From contig PMOH01000419.1 in the NCBI GenBank assembly GCA_003161515.1, forward strand, positions 620 to 16,237: a stretch of DNA of 15,618 nucleotides. The letters are read 5' to 3'. The notes below the pieces were generated by a model. The model saw nothing but the letters and a program-made list of their open reading frames with translations, was not told the DNA's origin and searched no databases. Positions 1-6,268 of this stretch are shown piece after piece. The stretch's first letter is position 1; every line of letters starts with the position of its first letter. The translations under genes were made by a program, and so were the position numbers. This stretch comes from Deltaproteobacteria bacterium (lineage in GTDB: Bacteria > Desulfobacterota > Binatia > Binatales > Binataceae).

Positions 1-983
1 AGCGGCGCGGCGCGAGAGATGAACTCGGTGAACATCTGATGAGTCGACGAAAGCTTCACGCTCTCGATCGTCAGGTCATACATTTCGGTCGTGCGTTGAT
101 AGAACCGGCGCGCCTCGTCGGCCTCGCGCGCGAATGATTTAACGGTCGAGATGCCGGCGACGCGCTCCTGCAGCTCGCCGGAAAATTCCTCGACCACTTC
201 CTGCAAGTCGTGACTGGTCTCCTTGATTCGCGGCGATAGAATCCTGATCACCGCGACGTAAAATGGAACGATGATGAGCGAAATCCACGCCAGCCGCACA
301 TTCAGAGAGAACAGCAGCCAGATCACGAAGCCGAGCGACACGCCGTCCATCCAGATGTTGATCATCGCGGAGCCGACGAAGTTTTGCGCCATCGAGATGT
401 CGGAAATGAATCGCGAGACCACCGCGCCGGACGTGGTGCGATCGAAAAACGAATGCGACAGACGCTGCATGTGCTTATACAGCGCATAGCGGAGATCGAA
501 GATCAGTCGATGACCCGCCATCGCCGCCCAGTAGTTGCGATAGTAGGTCGCGATCGCCTGCACCACGAATAGTGCGAAGAGTGCGGCGGTTAAAGCTCCG
601 AGCTTAGCGGCCGAGCCCGCGCCAAGGTGAAACAGCACGGCGAGCGCGCGGCACCATCCGTCGATCCTCGAGTTCCAACTCTCGAGATGCGGCTGCGGAA
701 CCAGCAGAACGTCGAAGATGTATTTGAAGGCGAGTGGAAACGCGAGCGGCAGCGTGAACTTCAGGATGCCCATGACGGAGCCGCCCGCCACCAGCCACAG
801 ATGCGGCCGCACGTAGCCGAGAAAGCGCACCAAGGCAGTGCGCGGAACGACGCGGTCGTAGAAGCGCTCGAAGAATCCGCGGCTACGTTGGTCGGGTTCG
901 TCGGGAGCGCCGCTGGGCTCCGCAGGGGAACAATCCACCGTCTCCGGCGCACCGGCGATTACAGCAGAACTACGATTTGGCAT
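1..983 (-). CDS. ABC exporter, MsbA-like, N-terminal part (cut by window edge)
   Basis: About 327 residues can be read leftward from an ATG at 983; the gene continues beyond base 1. The visible part is the transmembrane domain of a type IV ABC exporter half-transporter, which would move lipids, drugs or peptides across the inner membrane. Membrane segments lie near residues 62-95, 132-152, 203-228 and 230-248. The stretch FFDRTTSGAVVSRFISDI (179-196) is the usual coupling-helix region of MsbA-like exporters, and residues 265-290 (EEFSGELQERVAGISTVKSFARE) fit the helix after TM4. An acidic, proline-rich tail of about 35 residues precedes the conserved part. No strong Shine-Dalgarno sequence precedes the ATG. 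The ATP-binding domain is outside the window, so fusion to it is assumed. It lies downstream of the diiron cassette on the same strand, separated by a hairpin repeat. Substrate unknown. Confidence 0.9.
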   Translation of the reverse strand, partial: MPNRSSAVIAGAPETVDCSPAEPSGAPDEPDQRSRGFFERFYDRVVPRTALVRFLGYVRPHLWLVAGGSVMGILKFTLPLAFPLAFKYIFDVLLVPQPHLESWNSRIDGWCRALAVLFHLGAGSAAKLGALTAALFALFVVQAIATYYRNYWAAMAGHRLIFDLRYALYKHMQRLSHSFFDRTTSGAVVSRFISDISMAQNFVGSAMINIWMDGVSLGFVIWLLFSLNVRLAWISLIIVPFYVAVIRILSPRIKETSHDLQEVVEEFSGELQERVAGISTVKSFAREADEARRFYQRTTEMYDLTIESVKLSSTHQMFTEFISRAAP

Positions 984-1026
984 GCGCTTCAGTTTAGCAG
1001 TGATGCAATCGCCAGAAAACAAGCGA

Positions 1027-1067
1027 ACAACCTAACCCCTAACCCCTTCCCTCGAGGGAAGGGGAAC
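1027..1067. repeat. Telomere-like hairpin repeat, copy A
   Basis: Two CCTAACCCC-type units are followed by a 9-bp inverted repeat (1043-1051 with 1056-1064) around the loop TCGA. The same element occurs at 2253-2300, 4039-4083, 4097-4132 and, inverted, at 6345-6389. It lies between the stop of the ferritin-like paralogue (1106) and the start of the ABC exporter (983). The stem is retained while the loop differs from the other copies, which suggests that structure matters. There is no T-run after the stem, so it is not a classic intrinsic terminator. Confidence 0.85.
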
Positions 1068-1105
1068 AATCGCACGCGGGTCAGCGTCTGTCGCGGCAGG
1101 TCGGG

Positions 1106-2224
1106 CTAGGCGGCGGCTGAGATGCGATCGATCATTGCGGGGATTTTGCTGCGCTTGGCGTGGCCGGTCAGGCCGGCGGCGGCGATTCGCTCCATGTACT
1201 CTTTCACTGCCAGGCGGACGAACTTCGCGGTCGCGATACGGCCCTTGTCCACCTGCGCCTTTTCGAGTCCGCCGCCGCAGATGATGATCATAGGCTCGAG
1301 CAGCTCGGGACTTCCGATCAATCCGAGCAGCGCGTGCTCGGTGTGGTCGAGGTAGCCCTCGATCGCATTCGCTTCGAGCGGGCGATGATTCAGATGGTAG
1401 CGCAGTTGGCCGAGTCCGTATGCAGTTTGGCGCGCCGCGTCCTGCATCGCGTAGCGCATGATCTTGCGATCGACGTTGGTCGGTGCGAATGCGCCCACCT
1501 GGCGATATAGCGTGAGGAGGAATCCGGCGAGTGTGAGGTTGATCGATACTGATCCCTGCGGGAATTGATCCGCCCAGAGCCATTCCTTGAGTCCCTGCTC
1601 CGCCGTCGCGCTGGCGCGTCCAAGTCCTGCGCCGCCGAAGAGCGCGCGCTTGCGGAACACTTCGAACAACCGGGACGCGTCGAGCATCTGCGCGCACATC
1701 CAGCTCTTCAGCTCGAGGAAGTCCTGGTTGATTAGCGCGACCCACTTCGACGGGAAGTCCATCGAGACGATCTGGCATTCCTGCAGGAAGGTGTAGAGCT
1801 GCGCGCATGCCATTTCGAGATCGTGCGGCAACGGTTTCGTATGAAGTTCGGTCCATGGGATGTCGGTCGCGGGGACCCAGCGGCGCGCCTTTACCTCTTC
1901 GTAAAGTTCCGCGACGTTGTCCGACCATACGTCTGACTTACGGTTGACGACGTAGCCCATGTCGGGAAGCTTGCCGACCTTCTCACTTCCGCGCGAGACC
2001 ATCGACTGACTGGTGCGGACGTCCTCGGGGATATCGGTGTAGCCGTAGCTGCCTACGTTGAGGTCCTGATAAGTAAGTCCGCGCTTCGAGTCCGAAGGGC
2101 GGCCTGCTATGCGTTCAGTCTTGGCATTATACCAATGCAGACCTAAGTTTCCCTCCATAACCTTCTGGGCGGCCATGAGGACAGTTTCGTCAACCGTGTA
2201 ATCCTTGTCTGCGTAAAATGCCAC
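1106..2224 (-). CDS. Ferritin-like paralogue lacking the diiron ligands (probable non-catalytic subunit)
   Basis: This 372-residue protein begins at GTG 2224, with GAGG about nine bases upstream. It aligns end to end with the product of the neighbouring gene at 2328-3473. Shared blocks include GLTYxDLNVGxYGYTDIPExVR (residues 49-70), EVFRKRAL (188-195), NVD/KI (250-255) and a GGGL motif near 317-320. The positions that carry metal ligands in the neighbour are changed: Q151, A183, L186, A233, A263 and Q266 stand where the neighbour has E152, E184, H187, E234, E264 and H267. The codons (for example GCG for A183 at 1676-1678) are unambiguous, and the frame is open throughout. The pattern resembles the non-catalytic homologous subunits of multicomponent diiron oxygenases (PaaC beside PaaA, MmoY beside MmoX), so a structural partner of the upstream gene product is the likeliest role. 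That role is inference; the ligand loss is seen. Alternatives are a ligand-binding or regulatory protein. Confidence 0.85.
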   Translation of the reverse strand: MAFYADKDYTVDETVLMAAQKVMEGNLGLHWYNAKTERIAGRPSDSKRGLTYQDLNVGSYGYTDIPEDVRTSQSMVSRGSEKVGKLPDMGYVVNRKSDVWSDNVAELYEEVKARRWVPATDIPWTELHTKPLPHDLEMACAQLYTFLQECQIVSMDFPSKWVALINQDFLELKSWMCAQMLDASRLFEVFRKRALFGGAGLGRASATAEQGLKEWLWADQFPQGSVSINLTLAGFLLTLYRQVGAFAPTNVDRKIMRYAMQDAARQTAYGLGQLRYHLNHRPLEANAIEGYLDHTEHALLGLIGSPELLEPMIIICGGGLEKAQVDKGRIATAKFVRLAVKEYMERIAAAGLTGHAKRSKIPAMIDRISAAA

Positions 2225-2252
2225 TTAGTATTGCCTCGCTAGAGCGATGGTT

Positions 2253-2300
2253 CTGACAACCTAACCCCTAACCCCTTCCCGAGCGGGAAGGGGAACCGGA
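2253..2300. repeat. Telomere-like hairpin repeat, copy B
   Basis: Stem 2272-2280 pairs with 2285-2293 around the loop GAGC, preceded by two CCTAACCCC-type units and followed by AACCGGATTTT. The first 45 bases are identical to 4039-4083. It sits in the 103-base gap between the active diiron gene and its paralogue, so any cassette-long transcript would contain it. Confidence 0.9.
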
Positions 2301-2327
2301 TTTTAAAAGCTCTGGAATTTAAAATAC

Positions 2328-3473
2328 TTAGTTCAGTTTTATGCCGGCGTTTTCGGCGGCGGCTCGGCCCATCTCGTACATCTTATAAAGCTTTGAACGT
2401 TCGCGACGCTCGGGCATCCCACACTTATCGAGGCGTTCGAAGTGCTCCTGCATCTGCTTCAGGTTGAACTGGGTGGTGACTTTGATGCCTTGCTCGATAT
2501 TTTCCTTCTTCAGACCGCCGCCCGCGAGAATGATAAACGCTTCGGTCAGCTCGGTTGCGGCTGCGCCGGCGAACGAGATGTTTTCGGCTTCATCGAGATG
2601 CGCGTGCAGGACTTCGCGCTTCTCGGGGAAATGTTCGAGCACGTATTTGAAATGCTGCATGCCGTAGCCGACATGGCGCGCCTCGTCCTGCATCACCAGC
2701 CGGAAGATTTTCTTGTCAACGTCGGTTGGAGACAGGTACTCGCTGAAGCGGAACAGCGTGAGCACATTGCCTTCTGCCACAAGGTGCAACGCGACTGACA
2801 TCTCGCTGAACGAATCGGCGTCGCGCAGATGCTTCAGCGCCATCTCATTGATCGGGCTGGCCTGCATCAGGCCCCATCCGGTGGTGAGCGCGCGCTTGCG
2901 GAAGACCTCCGCGTGACGCGCCTCGTCCATTGCCTGCGCCGCGATGAACGCGCGCACTTCGATAAAGTCCGGGTTAAGGCGCGGCAGCCACATCGCAGGC
3001 GTGTCAGTCGCGATCATTTCCACTTCAGTGAGAAAGGTCATCAACTGCGACAGCGCCTTGCCGGTTACTTCCGGCAGCTCGACGCCATCAAGCCGGTCCC
3101 ATGGAATGTCAGTGGTAGCATTCCACTGGCGCGAGACTGCTTCTTCGTAATAGCTCTCAGTGTTGAAAGCCCATAGCTCGCTCTTGCGCGAGACCCATGG
3201 CTGCGCATCGGGCACGCCTTCGGGAATCTCGGCGCCGCGCGGCGCATAGGACCTGTTGTTGCGGACCTTCTCGGGAATGTCGGTATAGCCATAGGTGCCG
3301 ACGTTGAGATCGCGATAGGTCAGACCGCGGCGCGGGTTAGCTTCTTCGGGGCTGATTTTCTCAGTCGCGGATTTCATCCACGACAGGTCCATCTCGCCGG
3401 TCCTAATAGTGTATAGCCACTTATCGATGAAGTCCTTGTCCTGAGTGAAGTCCGTGGTCGAAAGATATGCCAT
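2328..3473 (-). CDS. Ferritin-like diiron oxygenase-like protein
   Basis: This 381-residue protein starts at ATG 3473, with GGAGG ten bases upstream. It shows the four-helix diiron pattern twice: helix glutamate E152 (in TEVEMIATD) with E184 and H187 (DEARH), then E234 (in LVAEGNVL) with E264 and H267 (DEARH). These would bind two irons that activate O2. The extra histidine that AurF-type N-oxygenases carry four residues before the second EARH glutamate is not present (V260), so it is unlike AurF in that detail. N-terminal residues 50-70 form a block strongly conserved with the paralogue. There is no signal peptide or membrane segment, so it should be cytoplasmic. It starts 23 bases after the SCP2-like gene ends and is followed by a catalytically altered paralogue, so it is likely the catalytic subunit of a complex. 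No reductase or ferredoxin is visible nearby. The substrate is not known; a hydrophobic one is suggested only by the SCP2-like neighbour. The exact family name is not recognised. Confidence 0.88.
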   Translation of the reverse strand: MAYLSTTDFTQDKDFIDKWLYTIRTGEMDLSWMKSATEKISPEEANPRRGLTYRDLNVGTYGYTDIPEKVRNNRSYAPRGAEIPEGVPDAQPWVSRKSELWAFNTESYYEEAVSRQWNATTDIPWDRLDGVELPEVTGKALSQLMTFLTEVEMIATDTPAMWLPRLNPDFIEVRAFIAAQAMDEARHAEVFRKRALTTGWGLMQASPINEMALKHLRDADSFSEMSVALHLVAEGNVLTLFRFSEYLSPTDVDKKIFRLVMQDEARHVGYGMQHFKYVLEHFPEKREVLHAHLDEAENISFAGAAATELTEAFIILAGGGLKKENIEQGIKVTTQFNLKQMQEHFERLDKCGMPERRERSKLYKMYEMGRAAAENAGIKLN

Positions 3474-3496
3474 CGTCGCCGCGCCTCCGCGCCTGC

Positions 3497-3937
3497 TTAG
3501 TTGAAACTCACTTCGAGCTTGCTTGATAGGTCGAAAAATTCCTGGATCGATTCCATGAAGCGATAGAGTTTGTCGTGACCGTCGGGATCGTCGTAAACAA
3601 TTTTAAGCTGCTCGCCGAAATGCGCGAGCGTGTTGATGTCGTGGGACGAATCGGCCTCGCCGTTGCGCCGGATGTTTTCGATCATCTCACGCCAGACGCG
3701 GGTGTCGCCCTCGATTTGGAAATCGACTTTTTTCAGGTCGATCGACGGCACCTCGCTGACGTTTTTAAGGTCGAAGACTTCGAACTCGAGCACGAAGTTG
3801 CGGGCCTTGCCGTTGACGCCGACGCTGACGCCGAAGGTGGTGTCGATAAAGCCGAGCCGCCGGAATTTTTCCTCGTTCGCGGCCATCTGCGCTTTGAGCG
3901 CCTCGAAATATTCGGTCGAAGGAAAGCTAATCGCCAT
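3497..3937 (-). CDS. Small SCP2-like protein
   Basis: This 146-residue soluble protein starts at ATG 3937, with a weak SD (GGGA) about a dozen bases upstream. It begins FPSTEYFEALKAQM and carries WREMIENIRRNG at residues 82-93. In between are alternating beta-like segments (FGVSVGVNGKARNFVLEFEVFD, 35-56; VDFQIEGD, 71-78), and the end is helical. This layout resembles SCP2 sterol-carrier-like proteins, which bind lipids or other hydrophobic ligands in a pocket; the assignment rests on pattern memory and is moderate. It is the first gene of the minus-strand cassette and lies 23 bases before the diiron gene, so co-transcription is very likely. A role in holding or presenting a hydrophobic substrate to the diiron protein would fit, but this is inference. 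Confidence 0.7.
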   Translation of the reverse strand: MAISFPSTEYFEALKAQMAANEEKFRRLGFIDTTFGVSVGVNGKARNFVLEFEVFDLKNVSEVPSIDLKKVDFQIEGDTRVWREMIENIRRNGEADSSHDINTLAHFGEQLKIVYDDPDGHDKLYRFMESIQEFFDLSSKLEVSFN

Positions 3938-4038
3938 AAAATCGATGTCCCTGCCGGTAGTTCTGAAAATTGATCAATGCTGAATGAATTTAGGGTTAAA
4001 CGCCGCATGAAGGCAAGCCGACCACGTTGTGATCACGC

Positions 4039-4083
4039 CTGACAACCTAACCCCTAACCCCTTCCCGAGCGGGAAGGGGAACC
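4039..4083. repeat. Telomere-like hairpin repeat, copy C
   Basis: A 45-base element identical to 2253-2297, with stem 4058-4066 and 4071-4079 around the loop GAGC. It lies about 100 bases upstream of the SCP2-like gene. Together with copies A and B it brackets the cassette genes. Confidence 0.9.
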
Positions 4084-4096
4084 AAATTGTGGGGAG

Positions 4097-4132
4097 TAAC
4101 CTCTTCCCGCGCGGGAAGGGGAACCGGATTTG
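4097..4132. repeat. Telomere-like hairpin repeat, truncated copy D
   Basis: Contains the hairpin (4100-4108 with 4113-4121, loop GCGC, one G-U pair) and the AACCGGATTT tail, but only one TAACC unit. It lies 13 bases after copy C in the same orientation, so the element is tandemly repeated here. Confidence 0.8.
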
Positions 4133-4289
4133 CGGATTCATACCGCCGGTAGTGGTTTTGAACAGGCTGCTCTAACCAAGGGTAGTTTCGTTCCGTCAAA
4201 AATTGTTTTTGGCGACGTCGATGAGGGGGCACGGCGGCCCGCCCCACTAGAGAGCGGGGGCGAGTTGGCGGCAGCTTGACGGTTGTCCA

Positions 4290-4303
4290 TACATCTAGAT
4301 GTA
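4290..4303. promoter_or_regulatory. 14-base perfect palindrome, candidate operator
   Basis: TACATCTAGATGTA is a perfect inverted repeat of the size bound by dimeric winged-helix regulators. It lies about 350 bases upstream of the SCP2-like gene and just past the DsbA-family terminator, so it could control a leftward transcript of the diiron cassette. No adjacent regulator gene is present. Function is inferred from symmetry alone. Confidence 0.35.
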
Positions 4304-4371
4304 GCAAGTCGAATCGGCTTTGGGCAGGCTGAAAAGTTCATCCCCAATGCCGGTTGAAACGTTGCGGACGC

Positions 4372-4413
4372 AAAAAAATCCGGCGCAGGCATCGAGCCGG
4401 CGCCGGACTTTAT
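4372..4413 (-). terminator. Intrinsic terminator of the DsbA-family gene
   Basis: Read leftward, an 8-bp stem TCCGGCGC/GCGCCGGA (4400-4407 with 4379-4386, loop of 13) is followed by seven T (4378-4372). An A-rich side at 4408-4413 could extend the stem. It lies about 50 bases after the stop codon at 4462. Confidence 0.85.
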
Positions 4414-4461
4414 TTCTCGCGTCGAAATCGCGGGCACGGCGGCCCGCGCCACTAAAATTAT

Positions 4462-5553
4462 CTACTTCGCCGACGCCTGCTTGGTGTTGCCCGGGTTTTG
4501 CAGCTCGTCCTGAATTAGTTCTTCGAACTTCGGCATTGGCTGCGCGCCAGTCAGCGGGCGCCCGTCGATGAAGAACGCCGGGGTTCCATCGACACCGACT
4601 TGCTGACCGACAGCCTGGTCGGCCTTGATCTGGGCCGTATATTTCGCCTTATCGAAGCACGTGTCGAACTGGGTGGTATTCAGCCCAAGGGTTTTGGCGG
4701 TCGCCTTCAGATCGGCGGGGGCGAGTTTGCTCTGATTAGCGAACAGCGAGTCGTGGAATTGCCAGAACTTGCCCTGGTCGTTGGCACATCGAGCGGCGTT
4801 GGCGGCGTCCATCGCGTGCGCATGGAACGGGAGCGGGAAGTCCATGTGCACGAGGCGAATCTTGTCGCCGTACTTGTCGCGCAACTGTTTCAGCGTGGCC
4901 TCGCTCGCCTTGCAGTACGGACACTGGAAATCGGTGAACTCGACGATCGTGACGGGCGCATCCTTGGCGCCCAGCGCCGGATGCCCGCCGCTGTCAACCA
5001 CGACGCGCTTGGGCTCGAGCAGAATCTTGACCGGCTCGTCCTTGCGCAGGCGGTCCATCAGCGCCTGGCGATTCATCATCTGCAGCAGTTCGGGTTTGAT
5101 CTTGTCGTAGGGCGCGGTGCCCGCCCCCTTGTTCTTGTCGTAGAAGGCTTTGGCCTCGGCGTCGGTGACCGCGTCCTTTCCGGAGAACTGTTTCTTGAGG
5201 TATTCCGGAACGGTCAGCTTTTCCTTATCGGCGGCCTGCTGGACCAAGTAGTCGTCGGTCATCGATTCGAGCGTCTGACGCCTGAGATCGAAGGACTTGT
5301 CGGCGATGAGTTGATCGACGCGCTTCTCGAGCGCCGCGCGCATCTGTAAGATCTGCGGTTGCACCTTGGCGTCGAGATCTTTGTTGGTGATTTTGTGATC
5401 GCCGACGGTGGCAACCGTAGCGTTGGGATCGTCGGCCCATGCGCGAGGGACGGTTGCGACGGACGCACAGACTACGATGGCGGCGGTAGCGAAAACGATA
5501 CGCCACGCGGATTCAAGGCGATTTCGCCCCGGCTGATTCATTTTCAGTAACAT
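4462..5553 (-). CDS. Exported DsbA-family thioredoxin-like protein with SurA/parvulin-type N-terminal domain
   Basis: A 363-residue protein. Residues 1-40 form a signal peptide ending at AWA|DD, so it acts in the periplasm. Residues 45-180 look like the SurA/PpiC-type helical chaperone N-terminus (VATVGDHKITNKDLDAKV, followed by charged helices). Residues 195-350 are a thioredoxin fold of the DsbA/BdbD type with CPYC at 211-214 in VEFTDFQCPYC and the cis-proline loop GTPAF (P325). CPYC with a DsbA-like insert indicates thiol oxidation or disulfide exchange on exported proteins. Two further cysteines (C256, C299) may form a structural bond. The start is ATG 5553, the first after an in-frame stop; GGGAG is 14 bases upstream, so M5 (5541) is also possible. 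It is transcribed alone, ends at a terminator, and diverges from the exported protein at 5681. No DsbB partner is in the window. Confidence 0.9.
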   Translation of the reverse strand: MLLKMNQPGRNRLESAWRIVFATAAIVVCASVATVPRAWADDPNATVATVGDHKITNKDLDAKVQPQILQMRAALEKRVDQLIADKSFDLRRQTLESMTDDYLVQQAADKEKLTVPEYLKKQFSGKDAVTDAEAKAFYDKNKGAGTAPYDKIKPELLQMMNRQALMDRLRKDEPVKILLEPKRVVVDSGGHPALGAKDAPVTIVEFTDFQCPYCKASEATLKQLRDKYGDKIRLVHMDFPLPFHAHAMDAANAARCANDQGKFWQFHDSLFANQSKLAPADLKATAKTLGLNTTQFDTCFDKAKYTAQIKADQAVGQQVGVDGTPAFFIDGRPLTGAQPMPKFEELIQDELQNPGNTKQASAK

Positions 5554-5626
5554 CGGATATGTTCAAACTCCCTCATTCAAGATAGCCGCCAATACTATCA
5601 TTCAACGAGGCCGATGTCGCGATGCT

Positions 5627-5648
5627 AAAAACCGGGGCATTTGCCCGG
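5627..5648 (-). terminator. Hairpin plus T-run in the leader of the DsbA-family gene
   Basis: Read leftward, CCGGG pairs with CCCGG (5644-5648 with 5632-5636, one bulged base inside), followed by five T (5631-5627). It lies about 75 bases upstream of the start at 5553, where no leftward gene ends. It could therefore be an attenuator in the leader or a block to antisense transcripts coming from 5681-6211. Confidence 0.4.
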
Positions 5649-5680
5649 ATCGGCGCGACTCCGCTACCCTGCATTTTACT

Positions 5681-6211
5681 TTGAAAACCAACCTCGCATC
5701 CTCAATGGGAATACTCGCCCTGGTGGTTCTCGTCTTCGCGATGTTTTTGCCGGCGCAGGCGCGAGCGGCAGGCAACGCAGCCGACGCCAAGCTCAGCATT
5801 TTTGTCGATTGTCACTGCAGCGATCCGGTCGGCGGCGACTTCTGCTCGGCGCTCAAGGACAAGATCGCCGATACGGCGGCGTATCGACTGGTCGATCACA
5901 CCGACGCGCTCGGCATCGGGGTGCATCTGTGGTGCGTGGACATGTTCACCGGACTGCCCGGCATCGACAGCAAGCTCACGGGCACGATGTCGGCGGTGTC
6001 GGTCACGTTCACCATTTATGCGGACCGGCTGCCGGGCGAGGTGTACGAAGACTCGTCGGTGTTTCGCGTCGGCAAGACGGCGACCGACGAAATGTCGCAA
6101 AGAATCCTGACCGCGATCGGGCAGCTCTCAACCGCGAACAAGACGGTGTTCGAGCACATCCGGGCAACGCCGAAGGCGGGGCCGACTCCGACCCAGCAAG
6201 TTATCCAGTAA
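5681..6211 (+). CDS. Small exported protein of unknown function
   Basis: 176 residues from TTG 5681. The TTG start supplies the lysine expected in front of the hydrophobic core of a signal peptide (residues 9-29, ending AQARA|AG); starting at ATG 5705 would leave the signal without a charge. The mature part has four cysteines (C44, C46, C55, C85), the first three in DCHCSDPVGGDFC. An alternating beta-like stretch follows at about 100-115 and 120-130, with a helix near 133-155. No family is recognised. The cysteine pairs and the divergent DsbA-family gene make disulfide formation likely for this protein; a direct link is only suggested by position. There is no clear ribosome binding site for either start. 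A hairpin at 6241-6263 lies 30 bases after the stop. Confidence 0.7.
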   Translation: MKTNLASSMGILALVVLVFAMFLPAQARAAGNAADAKLSIFVDCHCSDPVGGDFCSALKDKIADTAAYRLVDHTDALGIGVHLWCVDMFTGLPGIDSKLTGTMSAVSVTFTIYADRLPGEVYEDSSVFRVGKTATDEMSQRILTAIGQLSTANKTVFEHIRATPKAGPTPTQQVIQ

Positions 6212-6240
6212 AGCCGCGGCGGCATTCGAACTCGATCGTA

Positions 6241-6263
6241 GTGGAACCCGCCGTGGGTTCCAC
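6241..6263. repeat. 9-bp perfect hairpin
   Basis: GTGGAACCC (6241-6249) pairs with GGGTTCCAC (6255-6263) around a five-base loop. It lies 30 bases after the stop of the exported protein and may slow or stabilise that transcript's 3' end. Confidence 0.75.
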
Positions 6264-6268
6264 ACCTC

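Larger units (their letters stand above)
3938..4461. other. Gene-free intergenic region rich in palindromes
   Basis: This 524-base gap separates the SCP2-like gene start from the stop of the DsbA-family gene. It holds repeat copies C and D, a near-identical 22-base pair of short repeats at 4228-4249 and 4433-4454 (GGCACGGCGGCCCGC core, each able to fold into a small hairpin), the 14-base palindrome at 4290-4303, the 10-base palindrome ATTGATCAAT at 3969-3978, and the terminator of the DsbA-family gene at 4372-4413. Open frames across it have low-complexity, repeat-derived translations and no recognisable domain or ribosome binding site. The promoter of the minus-strand cassette should be in here, but no clear -35/-10 pair stands out. 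Confidence 0.7.

Noticed and set aside
1032..1928. A 298-codon leftward frame overlapping the ferritin-like paralogue
   Set aside because: Same strand, different frame, arginine-rich; the paralogue frame has clear homology to its neighbour.
1027..4132. CRISPR array formed by the recurring repeats
   Set aside because: Copies are spaced by whole genes or by 13 bases, with no regular spacers and no cas genes.
4047..4452. Small leftward frames in the cassette's upstream gap
   Set aside because: They translate the repeat units themselves (PLPAREEV/PLPAREGV-like peptides) and have no start signal.
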